Position numbers and translations under genes: made by a program. Below, in pieces: positions 1-6,433 of a stretch of DNA of 13,588 nucleotides (position 1 is the stretch's first letter; each line of letters starts with the position of its first letter). Origin of the DNA: JAHFUI01 sp041485905 (GTDB lineage: Bacteria; Acidobacteriota; Vicinamibacteria; Vicinamibacterales; CAVVIG01); the NCBI GenBank assembly GCA_041485905.1, contig JBGPKK010000122.1, positions 1-13,588 on the forward strand, in the 5' to 3' direction. The notes beneath the pieces are model-generated. The model was not told the DNA's origin, searched no databases, and saw only the letters and a list, made by a program, of their open reading frames with translations.

Positions 1-60
1 AAGCTGATTTCGCCGTACGTCGACCGCAAACAGGTGGAGGCTGCAGATGACCCCGTCTGA
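1..60 (+). CDS. C-terminal end of an unidentified protein (5' truncated by window)
   Basis: Frame 1 is open from the window edge and reads KLISPYVDRKQVEAADDPV before a TGA at 58-60. It overlaps the next gene's ATG (47) by 14 bases, which suggests translational coupling. The tail is too short to assign a family. A second nucleotide-kinase-like protein would fit the neighbour, but that is a guess. The main support for it being real is that the next gene's Shine-Dalgarno (GGTGGAGG, 33-40) lies inside this reading frame, as is common in coupled operons. Confidence 0.45.
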   Translation, partial: KLISPYVDRKQVEAADDPV

Positions 61-808
61 TCCAGGCGTCGAAGGCGCCAACGGCGAAATACAGGCCGGC
101 CGCTATTACGGCCGCGGCATTCCGTATCTGCCGATTGCAGGCTATCCCGGCAAGCTGATCGCGATCGAAGGGACCGACGGCGTCGGCCGCACGACGCAGA
201 TTCAGCTGCTCCGCGAGTGGCTCGAAGTGCGCGGCTATGGGGTCGCCGAGACCGGTTGGACGCGTTCGCCGCTGATGCAGCCGACGATCGAGCTGGCCAA
301 GTCGAGCAACACGCTGAACAAGCTGACGTTCGTGCTGCTCTACGCGACGGATTTCGCCGATCGCCTCGAGAAGGAGATCATCCCGGCGCTCAAAGCCGGG
401 TTCGTCGTGCTCTCGGACCGCTACATCTTCAGTGCGCTGGCGCGCGCCGGGGTGCGCGGGATCGACCGGCCGTGGCTGCGCAGCCTCTATGGGTTCGCCA
501 TCGCGCCGCATCTGGTCTTCTACCTCAAAACTGACGTCGAGACCCTGATCGGCCGGGTGCTCGCGGCGCGCGGGATGGATTTCTGGGAATCGGGGATGGA
601 CCTCAAGACCGGCGACGACATCTACGATAGTTTCCGGACGTACCAGAACAAGCTGCTGCGTGAGTATTCGTCGATGGCCGACGAGTTCCATTTCCGGAAC
701 CTCGACGCGCGCCGGTCGGTGGAACACATTCAAGAGGAGCTGCGGAAGCAGGTCGCGGCATTTCTCGAGCCGACGGAAAAGCCCGTCGAGCCGGCGCTCG
801 CGCGCTGA
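47..808 (+). CDS. dTMP-kinase-like P-loop nucleotide kinase
   Basis: 253 aa, thymidylate kinase superfamily; true members phosphorylate dTMP to dTDP in the cytoplasm. The P-loop is at residues 42-49 (GTDGVGRT), the DR(Y/H) motif at 124-126 (LSDRYIFS), and an Arg-bearing lid-like stretch at about 170-185 (GRVLAARGMDFWESGMD). About 35 residues precede the first beta strand, longer than in usual TMP kinases (about 205-215 aa). The P-loop Lys that normally contacts the ATP phosphates is Arg48, so activity as a standard TMP kinase is uncertain. The ATG at 47 has an excellent Shine-Dalgarno (GGTGGAGG, 33-40, 6-nt spacer) and overlaps the upstream stop. The fold assignment is firm; the substrate is not. 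It could be a non-canonical paralogue working beside a normal tmk elsewhere. Confidence 0.8.
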   Translation: MTPSDPGVEGANGEIQAGRYYGRGIPYLPIAGYPGKLIAIEGTDGVGRTTQIQLLREWLEVRGYGVAETGWTRSPLMQPTIELAKSSNTLNKLTFVLLYATDFADRLEKEIIPALKAGFVVLSDRYIFSALARAGVRGIDRPWLRSLYGFAIAPHLVFYLKTDVETLIGRVLAARGMDFWESGMDLKTGDDIYDSFRTYQNKLLREYSSMADEFHFRNLDARRSVEHIQEELRKQVAAFLEPTEKPVEPALAR

Positions 809-814
809 TCGGGC

Positions 815-832
815 TTTACACGGAATTTACGC
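815..832 (+). promoter_or_regulatory. candidate Pho box upstream of pstB-phoU
   Basis: TTTACAC (815-821) and TTTACGC (826-832) form a near-perfect 7-bp direct repeat separated by GGAA, an 11-bp period. This is the architecture of PhoB/PhoP response-regulator sites (two 7-mers with a 4-bp spacer). It lies in the 89-bp gap before pstB, a classical Pho regulon target. The words differ from the E. coli consensus, and no clear -10 could be paired with it, so regulation is inferred. Confidence 0.4.
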
Positions 833-884
833 ACCCGAAACGAGCCGGAAACCTCCGTCGCGTTACCGTGGTCCGAATGCTATT

Positions 885-890
885 GAAGGA
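885..890 (+). promoter_or_regulatory. ribosome binding site that fixes the pstB start
   Basis: GAAGGA ends 7 nt before the ATG at 898. The upstream in-frame starts (GTG 868, ATG 877) have no purine-rich element at a suitable distance, so 898 is preferred. Confidence 0.6.
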
Positions 891-897
891 TGCGGCC

Positions 898-1704
898 ATG
901 GCGCCGGTCGCGACGCCTCAGCCTGTTGCGCAGCCTGCTCCGAGCCAGCCTCCGAAGATCGAGGTGGCGGGCCTGAACTTCTATTACGGCGCGCACCAGG
1001 TCCTCCAGAACATCAACCTGAAGATCCAAGCCAACCAGGTCACGGCGCTCATCGGGCCGTCAGGCTGCGGGAAGTCGACGTTCCTTCGGTCGCTCAATCG
1101 CATGAACGACATCGTGCCTGGCGCGCGCATCGAGGGCTCCATCTGCATCGACGCGCAGGACATTTACGCCTCGTCGGTCGACGTCGTGGATTTGAGGCGC
1201 CGCGTGGGGATGGTGTTTCAGAAGTCGAATCCGTTTCCCAAATCGATTTTCGACAACGTCGCATACGGCCTGCGCATCAACGGCATGACCAGCTCTCGCG
1301 AGGAGCTCCGCGGGCGCGTCGAGGCGAGCCTGAAGGCGGCGGCGCTCTGGGAGGAAGTACAGGATCGGCTGCACACCTCCGCGCTCGCACTCTCGGGCGG
1401 CCAGCAACAGCGCCTCTGTATCGCCCGGGCGCTGGCCGTCGAGCCCGAGATTGTGCTGATGGACGAGCCGGCGTCGGCCCTGGACCCGATCGCAACCCAG
1501 AAGATCGAAGAGCTGATTTACCAGCTCAAATCGCGATATACGATCGTGATCGTCACGCACAACATGCAGCAGGCGGCACGCGTGTCGGACGTGACGGGCT
1601 TCTTCTGGCTGGGTCGCCTCGTCGAGTGCGATCGGACGAACAAGATCTTCACGGCGCCGTCGGAGAAGCTGACCGAAGACTACATCACAGGAAGGTTCGG
1701 TTGA
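898..1704 (+). CDS. pstB: phosphate ABC transporter ATP-binding protein PstB
   Basis: 268 aa from ATG 898. It is the ATPase that powers phosphate import through PstSCA at the inner membrane and helps signal phosphate status with PhoU. Visible are Walker A (GPSGCGKS, about 53-60), a PstB-type Q-loop region (MVFQKSNPFPKSIFDNVAYG), the ABC signature (LSGGQQQR), Walker B/D-loop (IVLMDEPASALDP) and the H-loop (VTHNMQQA). The 'DEPASALDP' loop has Ala where PstB often has Thr or Cys. A Pro/Ala/Gln-rich tail of about 20 residues precedes the first strand. The TGA (1702-1704) shares a base with the phoU ATG, so the two are translationally coupled. PstS, PstC and PstA are not in the window. A Pho-box-like direct repeat lies 66 bases upstream. 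Confidence 0.95.
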   Translation: MAPVATPQPVAQPAPSQPPKIEVAGLNFYYGAHQVLQNINLKIQANQVTALIGPSGCGKSTFLRSLNRMNDIVPGARIEGSICIDAQDIYASSVDVVDLRRRVGMVFQKSNPFPKSIFDNVAYGLRINGMTSSREELRGRVEASLKAAALWEEVQDRLHTSALALSGGQQQRLCIARALAVEPEIVLMDEPASALDPIATQKIEELIYQLKSRYTIVIVTHNMQQAARVSDVTGFFWLGRLVECDRTNKIFTAPSEKLTEDYITGRFG

Positions 1705-2390
1705 TGGACACCGCTGAACGCGTCGTCCGGCATTTCCAGGAAGAGCTGGGCCAGCTCAAGACACGCATTCTCGAAATGGGCGGCCTCGCCGAGGAGGAGG
1801 TCCGCATCGCGATCAAGGGTCTCGTGGACCGCGACAGCGCGTCGATCGCTCAGGCGCTCGCCGGCGACGAGCCGGTCAACGCGCTCCACATCGAGATCGA
1901 CAGCCGGTGCTTCACGCTGCTGGCCCTGTATCAGCCGATGGCCGCCGACCTGCGGGCGATCGTGGCTGCGGTCAAGATCAACACGGATCTGGAGCGCGTG
2001 GGCGATCTCGCCGTCAACATCGCCGAGGCGGCGCAGCGTTGTGTGCAGCGGCCGGTGGTGAAGAAGCTCATCGACCTCCCACGCATGGCCGGCATCGCAC
2101 AAGCGATGCTGCGCGACGCGCTCGACGCGTTCGTCAAGCGGGACACACAGCTCGCCCAGCGGGTGCTCGACGAGGACGACACGCTCGACGAGCTCAAGAC
2201 CCAGATCTTCCGCGAGCTGCTCACCTGCATGCTGCAGGATCCGACGACCGTCGAACCGGCGCTCGACCTCATTCTCATCTCCCGGCATCTCGAGCGCATT
2301 GGCGACCATGCGACCAACATCGCCGAAGACGTCATCTTCATCGTCTCCGCACGGGACGTGCGCCACCACGCGGACTTGCAGAGCGGCTAG
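1704..2390 (+). CDS. phoU: phosphate-specific transport system accessory protein PhoU
   Basis: 228 aa, all-helical, with two PhoU repeats. Each carries the metal-binding signature ExxxDxxxNxxE: LERVGDLAVNIAE (about 96-108) and LERIGDHATNIAED (about 196-209). PhoU binds Fe or Zn clusters, sits at the membrane with PstB and the phosphate histidine kinase, and dampens Pho signalling and phosphate uptake. Its length matches the family (about 215-240 aa). The ATG at 1704 overlaps the pstB stop by one base, with AGGAAGG (1689-1695) as a Shine-Dalgarno inside pstB. The pstB-phoU order is the standard end of pst operons. Confidence 0.95.
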   Translation: MDTAERVVRHFQEELGQLKTRILEMGGLAEEEVRIAIKGLVDRDSASIAQALAGDEPVNALHIEIDSRCFTLLALYQPMAADLRAIVAAVKINTDLERVGDLAVNIAEAAQRCVQRPVVKKLIDLPRMAGIAQAMLRDALDAFVKRDTQLAQRVLDEDDTLDELKTQIFRELLTCMLQDPTTVEPALDLILISRHLERIGDHATNIAEDVIFIVSARDVRHHADLQSG

Positions 2391-2396
2391 AACCAA

Positions 2397-2427
2397 GTCT
2401 GGTGGGTCTGGACCTACCCGACCTACC
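2397..2427 (+). repeat. short stutter repeat with imperfect hairpin after phoU
   Basis: GTCTGG occurs at 2397-2402 and 2406-2411, and GACCTACC at 2411-2418 and 2420-2427. Both pairs have a 9-bp period. GGTGGGTC (2401-2408) and GACCTACC (2411-2418) are complementary at 7 of 8 positions. CCAAGT also brackets the block (2393-2398 and 2432-2437). There is no T-run, so it is not a canonical intrinsic terminator. It fills nearly all of the 59-bp gap between phoU and yacG. Confidence 0.6.
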
Positions 2428-2436
2428 TGACCCAAG

Positions 2437-2442
2437 TACAAT
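2437..2442 (+). promoter_or_regulatory. candidate -10 element for a leaderless yacG transcript
   Basis: TACAAT (one mismatch from TATAAT) ends 7 nt before the GTG start of yacG at 2450. There is no Shine-Dalgarno in between. Initiation 6-8 nt downstream of the -10 would put the first mRNA base at or next to the start codon. No convincing -35 was seen. Confidence 0.45.
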
Positions 2443-2449
2443 AGACACC

Positions 2450-2641
2450 GTGCCTGCCGTGTGCGTGTTCTGCCGGAAGCAGCCGGTGGACCCGGCCTGG
2501 CGGCCGTTCTGCAGCGAGCGATGCCGCCTGCAGGATCTGGCGCACTGGGCGGACGGGGCTTACACGGTTCCGGGAGAAGCGCTGCCGGACGATGACGATC
2601 TTGAAAATGAAAACTCAAAACTGAAAACTCAAAAGGACTGA
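2450..2641 (+). CDS. yacG: DNA gyrase inhibitor YacG (zinc-binding)
   Basis: 63 aa. Four zinc ligands sit at Cys5, Cys8, Cys21 and Cys25 (CVFCRK...RPFCSERC), followed by the family motif RLQDLAHWADGAY. YacG binds GyrB and inhibits gyrase, and its length matches the family (about 60-65 aa). GTG 2450 is the only sensible start because it lies four codons before the first Cys; the longer open frame upstream only shadows phoU. The last dozen residues (LENENSKLKTQK) are encoded by an A-rich repeat, so the tail is probably unstructured and lineage-specific. A TACAAT 7 nt before the start and the lack of a Shine-Dalgarno suggest leaderless translation. Confidence 0.88.
   Translation: MPAVCVFCRKQPVDPAWRPFCSERCRLQDLAHWADGAYTVPGEALPDDDDLENENSKLKTQKD
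2608..2634 (+). repeat. A-rich 13-bp direct repeat at the 3' end of yacG
   Basis: TGAAAACTCAAAA occurs exactly at 2608-2620 and 2622-2634 (14-bp period), in sharp contrast to the GC-rich surroundings. It lies inside the reading frame and encodes the ENSKLKTQK tail. Confidence 0.75.
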
Positions 2642-2655
2642 GATCGCAGGCCTTT

Positions 2656-2683
2656 TAAGTTCTCACTGCTCAGTTCTAAGTTC
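2656..2683 (+). repeat. AT-rich TAAGTTC direct repeat before citrate synthase
   Basis: TAAGTTC occurs at 2656-2662 and 2677-2683, with further CTCA/TTCT stutter between. It makes up most of the 45-bp gap between yacG and the citrate synthase gene. No Shine-Dalgarno is visible before the ATG at 2687. Confidence 0.55.
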
Positions 2684-2686
2684 CGT

Positions 2687-3979
2687 ATGGCTGATACGCT
2701 GACCGTCCTCGACAACCGCACCGGCAAGCAGTACGAGCTGCCGAGTCAGGACGGCACCGTCCGCGCCATGGATCTGCGCCAGATCAAGACCGCGCCGGAC
2801 GATTTCGGGCTCATGACGTACGACCCGGCGTTCCTGAACACCGCCAACTGCCGCAGCGCGATCACCTACATCGACGGCGACAAGGGCGTGCTGCTCTACC
2901 GCGGCTATCCGATCGAACAGCTCGCCGAAGAGAGCGACTTCCTCGAGACGGCGTACCTGATTCTGTTTGGCGAGCTGCCGACGGCCGCCGAGCAGCAGCA
3001 TTGGGTCCGCGAGATTACCCTCCACACCATGCTCCACGAAAACGTGAAGCGACTCATGGAGGGTTTCCAGTACGACGCGCACCCGATGGGGATCTTCCTC
3101 AGCACGGTCGGCGCGCTGTCCACGTTCTATCCCGACGCCAAACAGATCTTCGACAAGGCATCGCGCCTGAAGCAGACCCACCGCTTGATCGCGAAGGTGC
3201 CGAGCATCGCCGCGTACGCGTTCCGCCACAGCATCGGGCGCCCGTACATCTACCCCGACAACGAGCTGAGCTTCTCCGGCAACTTCCTGAACATGCTGTT
3301 CAAGATGACGGAGCTGAAGTACCACCCGAATCCGGTCCTGGCGCGGGCGCTCGACGTGCTGTTCATCCTCCACGCCGATCACGAACAGAATTGCAGCACC
3401 ACCGCCATGCGGAACATCGGCAGCTCGCACGTCGATCCGTATTCGGCGCTCGCGGGCGCGGCGGCCGCGCTCTACGGTCCGCTGCACGGCGGCGCCAACG
3501 AAGCGGTGCTGCGGATGCTCGGCGAAATCGGATCGGTGGCGCGGGTCCCGGAGTTCATCAAGCGCGTCAAGTCCGGCGACGGCAACGTGCGCCTGATGGG
3601 CTTCGGGCACCGTGTGTACAAGTCGTACGATCCGCGGGCGAAGGTGATCAAGAAGATCGCCGACCTGGTGTTCGCCGTCACCGGCAAGAACCCGCTGCTC
3701 GACATTGCGCTCGAGCTCGAGCGGATCGCCTTGCAGGACGACTACTTCGTCACCCGCAAGCTGTATCCAAACGTCGATTTCTATTCCGGTCTGATCTACC
3801 AGGCGATGGGCTTCCCGGTCGAGATGTTCCCGGTGCTCTTCGCCATCCCGAGAACGGCCGGCTGGATCGCGCAGTGGGAAGAGATGCTGCTCGATCCGGA
3901 GCAGAAGATTGCGCGGCCGCGGCAGATTTACGTGGGGCCCGAGCATCGCGACTACATCCCAAGGGACAAACGCGCATGA
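2687..3979 (+). CDS. gltA: citrate synthase (hexameric, bacterial type)
   Basis: 430 aa. It condenses oxaloacetate with acetyl-CoA to citrate, the entry step of the TCA cycle, in the cytoplasm. The catalytic triad is complete: His267 in GPLHGGAN, His308 in GFGHRVYK and Asp364 in NVDFYSG. The LHADHEQNCSTTAMR block at about 228-242 is also canonical. Length and the N-terminal beta-rich start (TLTVLDNRTGKQYELP) match the hexameric type of Gram-negative bacteria, which is often NADH-sensitive; regulation cannot be read here. The ATG at 2687 gives the usual family N-terminus but has no Shine-Dalgarno; AT-rich repeat sequence abuts it. The gene stands alone with repeat-filled gaps on both sides, and no other TCA gene is adjacent. 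The 2-methylcitrate synthase subfamily is less likely, given the length and N-terminal domain. Confidence 0.96.
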   Translation: MADTLTVLDNRTGKQYELPSQDGTVRAMDLRQIKTAPDDFGLMTYDPAFLNTANCRSAITYIDGDKGVLLYRGYPIEQLAEESDFLETAYLILFGELPTAAEQQHWVREITLHTMLHENVKRLMEGFQYDAHPMGIFLSTVGALSTFYPDAKQIFDKASRLKQTHRLIAKVPSIAAYAFRHSIGRPYIYPDNELSFSGNFLNMLFKMTELKYHPNPVLARALDVLFILHADHEQNCSTTAMRNIGSSHVDPYSALAGAAAALYGPLHGGANEAVLRMLGEIGSVARVPEFIKRVKSGDGNVRLMGFGHRVYKSYDPRAKVIKKIADLVFAVTGKNPLLDIALELERIALQDDYFVTRKLYPNVDFYSGLIYQAMGFPVEMFPVLFAIPRTAGWIAQWEEMLLDPEQKIARPRQIYVGPEHRDYIPRDKRA

Positions 3980-3983
3980 ATTT

Positions 3984-4063
3984 GGTCATCCGGTCATCTC
4001 GTCATTGATTGCTCAAATGACCAGATGAATGACCAGATGACCAGATAACGAGATGACCAGATG
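3984..4063 (+). repeat. ATGACCAGATG tandem/inverted repeat that reaches into the next gene
   Basis: ATGACCAGATG occurs at 4017-4027, 4029-4039 and 4053-4063, with a one-mismatch copy at 4037-4047. The left part (3984-4006) carries the complementary words GGTCATC, GGTCATC and CGTCATT, so the block can fold back on itself (for example GGTCATCTCGT at 3992-4002 with ACGAGATGACC at 4048-4058). The final repeat's ATG is the start codon of the next gene. The block is confined to the 81-bp gap after citrate synthase. Confidence 0.75.
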
Positions 4064-4936
4064 CTGACCTTCGTCCTACTGGCGCTCCTGGCGCAAACGG
4101 CGCCTGCGATCCACTTCGACTCCAATCGTGCGTGGGAACATCTGCGCCAGCTCGTGTCCATTGGACCCCGGCCGTCGGGGACTGCCGCGATCGAGCAGAC
4201 GCGCAAATACATCGAGGACCAGCTTGCGGCCGCTGGAGTGAAAGCTGTCGAGCAGAAATGGGTGGACGACACGCCGATCGGCAAGGTGTCGATGGTGAAC
4301 GTTGTCGCGACGATTCCCGGCGCCAGAAAAGAGCGCGTCGTCTTCGCGGGCCACTACGACACGAAGCGCTTTCCTCGTTTCCGGTTCGTCGGCGCGAGCG
4401 ACGGTGGATCGAGCGCGGCGTTTCTGATTGAGCTGGCCCGCGTGCTCAAGGCTCGAAAAAACGCCTACACGATCGAGTTGCTGTTTCTGGACGGCGAGGA
4501 AGCGGTGAACGAGGTCTGGGCGGGCACCGACAACACGTACGGGAGCCGTCACTATGTGGATGCGGGCAAGCGCGACGGCTCCTTGGCCACGCTCAAGGCT
4601 CTCGTGCTGGTGGACATGATCGGTGATCGCGATCTGCGCATCAGGCGCGACGCGAACTCGACGCCGTGGCTGACCGACGTCATTTGGGATGCGGCTCGCA
4701 AGCAGAAGCTCGACACGTACTTCGTCCCGAGCACGACCGAAATCGAGGACGACCACGTGCCGTTCGTGAAGGCCGGCGTTCCCTCCGTCGACATCATCGA
4801 CCTGGAATACCCCCAGTGGCACACCGCGCAGGACACGCTCGACGCCGTCAGCGCCAGAAGCCTGCAGGTCGTCGGCGACGTGGTCGTCGCGGCGCTGCCG
4901 CAAATCGAGGCGCACCTCAGTAAGCCGACACGCTGA
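4061..4936 (+). CDS. exported M28-family metalloenzyme, glutaminyl-peptide cyclotransferase-like
   Basis: 291 aa. The short hydrophobic N-terminus (MLTFVLLALLAQTAPA) looks like a weak Sec signal, with no basic residue in its n-region. Zinc-site residues of the M28/glutaminyl cyclase fold are visible: Asp in GASDGGSS (about 114), Glu in LFLDGEEA (about 146-147) and His in DDHVPF (about 232). FAGHYDTK (about 95-102), DNTYGSRH (about 157-164) and WHTAQDT (about 253-259) also match glutaminyl cyclases, which convert N-terminal Gln to pyroglutamate on exported proteins. Aminopeptidases of M28 normally bind two zincs and also have a His in the HxD motif, present here as His98, so an aminopeptidase is the alternative. 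The start codon is the ATG of the last ATGACCAGATG repeat, and no good Shine-Dalgarno precedes it. It stands alone between citrate synthase and the sigma operon. Confidence 0.8.
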   Translation: MLTFVLLALLAQTAPAIHFDSNRAWEHLRQLVSIGPRPSGTAAIEQTRKYIEDQLAAAGVKAVEQKWVDDTPIGKVSMVNVVATIPGARKERVVFAGHYDTKRFPRFRFVGASDGGSSAAFLIELARVLKARKNAYTIELLFLDGEEAVNEVWAGTDNTYGSRHYVDAGKRDGSLATLKALVLVDMIGDRDLRIRRDANSTPWLTDVIWDAARKQKLDTYFVPSTTEIEDDHVPFVKAGVPSVDIIDLEYPQWHTAQDTLDAVSARSLQVVGDVVVAALPQIEAHLSKPTR

Positions 4937-5060
4937 GGCAGGGCGATACCGGCCGTCGCGGCGATCGTCGCCTCTCCCGTCATTACAACGATAGACGCCT
5001 GGACCCCGGTCAATGTTGGGGCGAATCGCACGAGCGGGAGCTTACCGCACGACGGATGGC

Positions 5061-5087
5061 CAACCGACGCCCTTAGACTCCGTCTAA
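5061..5087 (+). promoter_or_regulatory. candidate autoregulated ECF promoter with perfect 6-bp inverted repeat
   Basis: CGTCTAA (5081-5087) resembles ECF-type -10 elements (GTCTAA in the sigma-E class), and CAACC (5061-5065) offers an AAC-core -35 about 15 bases upstream. TTAGAC (5073-5078), TCC and GTCTAA (5082-5087) form a perfect inverted repeat that includes the -10. The expected start of transcription falls at about 5093-5097, on the sigma factor's own start codons. The remaining part of this 154-bp gap (4937-5060) shows only a weak 5-bp stem at 4960-4972. Confidence 0.35.
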
Positions 5088-5090
5088 TTG

Positions 5091-5660
5091 ATGCAGATGG
5101 ACGCGACCGAGGCCGCAGCCGTCCTGGCACGGGCTCGCCAGGGAGACGGCGATGCCTTCCGCGTGCTGGTGGAACGCCACAGCCGGAGTGTCTTTCGCCT
5201 CGCGTTTCGCATGACCGGCAACGAACAGGACGCTGAAGACGTGGTCCAGGAGAGTTTCCTTCGTGCCTACCGTCAGCTCGGGCGGTTCGAATCGCGCGCC
5301 GATTTCGGCACCTGGCTGTACCGCATCGTCGCCAACTGCTCGGTGGATGCGATGCGAGCCAGGCAGGCGCGGCAGAACCAGGCGCGGGTTGAAAGCCTCG
5401 AGGGACTTGACGTGATTCCCGCGCAGTCCGCCAGTCCCGAACGGCTCGCGCGCAGCGCCGAAATCGGGCGGCGCGTGGCCGACGCAATGAGCGGGTTGAG
5501 TCCGCTCGAGCGTGCGGCGTTCACGCTTCGCCATTACGAAGGACGATCGATCGATGAGATCTCGAAAGCGCTGGGCCTGGGGGCGAGCGCGACCAAGCAC
5601 AGCGTGTTTCGCGCGGTCAAGAAGTTGCGGACCGTGCTGGCTCCGCTGAGAGGCACGTAG
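5091..5660 (+). CDS. RNA polymerase ECF sigma factor (RpoE-like)
   Basis: 189 aa. Region 2 spans about 23-90, with DAEDVVQESFLRAYRQL as the -10/core-binding helix and GTWLYRIVANCSVDAMR after it. Region 4 spans about 132-182: LSPLERAAFTLRHYEGRSI, then the helix-turn-helix around EISKALGLGASATKHSVFRA. There is no region 1.1 or 3, as expected for ECF factors. It directs RNA polymerase to a stress or envelope regulon when released from its anti-sigma factor. ATG 5091 and ATG 5097 are both possible and TTG 5088 is less likely; none has a Shine-Dalgarno, and a -10-like CGTCTAA ends 3 bases before 5091. The anti-sigma gene follows 2 bases after the stop, so the pair is co-translated. The exact ECF group is not assigned. 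Confidence 0.93.
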   Translation: MQMDATEAAAVLARARQGDGDAFRVLVERHSRSVFRLAFRMTGNEQDAEDVVQESFLRAYRQLGRFESRADFGTWLYRIVANCSVDAMRARQARQNQARVESLEGLDVIPAQSASPERLARSAEIGRRVADAMSGLSPLERAAFTLRHYEGRSIDEISKALGLGASATKHSVFRAVKKLRTVLAPLRGT

Positions 5661-5662
5661 CT

Positions 5663-6433
5663 GTGATGGCGATGACCCACTACGCCGAAGACGACCTGAT
5701 TCTTTATTACTACGGCGAGGGCCGCCGCCGAGACGCTGTCGAGCGTCATCTGGAGACGTGCGCCGAATGTTGCTCGGCGTATCGAGGACTCGCCGAGGCG
5801 CTGCAGTTCGTGATCGCACCAGAGGTTCCCGACCGCGACGACTCGTACCCGTCGGAGGTCTGGCAGCGGATCCGACCGCGGCTTCCTGAGCAGGAGGCGC
5901 CCTGGTGGCACGTGGGATTCGGCTGGAGGCCGCTGGCCGCTGTGGCCGCGCTCGTCGTCCTGATCGTCGCGCCGTTCGTCGCCGGACGTCTGTGGCCGCA
6001 GCGCGTACCCGCGACGCCAACCATCGCGCTCTCGGTCGATCCGAGCGAGGCCGGCGCACGTGTTCGGCTGGCGGCCATCAGCGACCACCTCGATCAATCG
6101 GAGCGTGTCCTGCTCGATCTCGTCAACGCTGGTGGGCAGACGGTCGACCTCACGGATCAGCAGATGTGGGCCGCCGACCTCATCGACTCCAACCGTCTGT
6201 ATCGCGAAGCCGCCACGCGCGCAGGGGACGCGCTGGTCGCGAACGTGCTCGACGAGCTCGAACGGAGTCTCCTGGAAATCGTCCACGGACCATCGATGCC
6301 GATGCCGGCGGAGCTCGAAGCCGTGCGTGGACGCGTCGATGCGGCGGCGCTGCTCTTCAAGGTCCGCATTCTCGCCGACGAACTCCACGAGCGCGAGATC
6401 GCGCCCGTGCAAACACGGAAGACAACAACATGA
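5663..6433 (+). CDS. membrane anti-sigma factor with zinc-binding (ZAS) motif
   Basis: 256 aa from GTG 5663; ATG 5666 and ATG 5672 are in-frame alternatives. GAGAGG (5648-5653) suits the first two. The cytoplasmic N-terminal domain has the anti-sigma zinc motif H29-x3-C33-x2-C36 (RHLETCAECC), which binds and silences the partner ECF sigma. One membrane helix follows at about 91-108 (LAAVAALVVLIVAPFVAG). The periplasmic part of about 145 residues is helical and charged, with no domain I recognise; it may sense an envelope signal or interact with the downstream exported HEAT proteins. Gene order and 2-nt spacing after the sigma gene support the pairing. The TGA overlaps the next ATG (ATGA, 6430-6433). 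Confidence 0.88.
   Translation: MMAMTHYAEDDLILYYYGEGRRRDAVERHLETCAECCSAYRGLAEALQFVIAPEVPDRDDSYPSEVWQRIRPRLPEQEAPWWHVGFGWRPLAAVAALVVLIVAPFVAGRLWPQRVPATPTIALSVDPSEAGARVRLAAISDHLDQSERVLLDLVNAGGQTVDLTDQQMWAADLIDSNRLYREAATRAGDALVANVLDELERSLLEIVHGPSMPMPAELEAVRGRVDAAALLFKVRILADELHEREIAPVQTRKTTT

Noticed and set aside
878..886. TG-C-TATTGA as an extended -10 for pstB
   Set aside because: The hexamer matches TATAAT at only three positions and would place the start of transcription after the Shine-Dalgarno.
2663..3946. 427-aa open frame antisense to citrate synthase
   Set aside because: It mirrors the real gene with an Arg/His/Asp-rich composition typical of GC-rich antisense frames, and shows no domain or Shine-Dalgarno.
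4017..4063. ATGACCAGATG repeats as a CRISPR array
   Set aside because: The units are 11 bp with overlaps and almost no spacers, and no cas gene is present.
4960..4972. GGCGA-TCG-TCGCC stem after the M28/cyclase-like gene as a terminator
   Set aside because: It is only 5 bp with no T-run; such stems are frequent by chance in GC-rich DNA.
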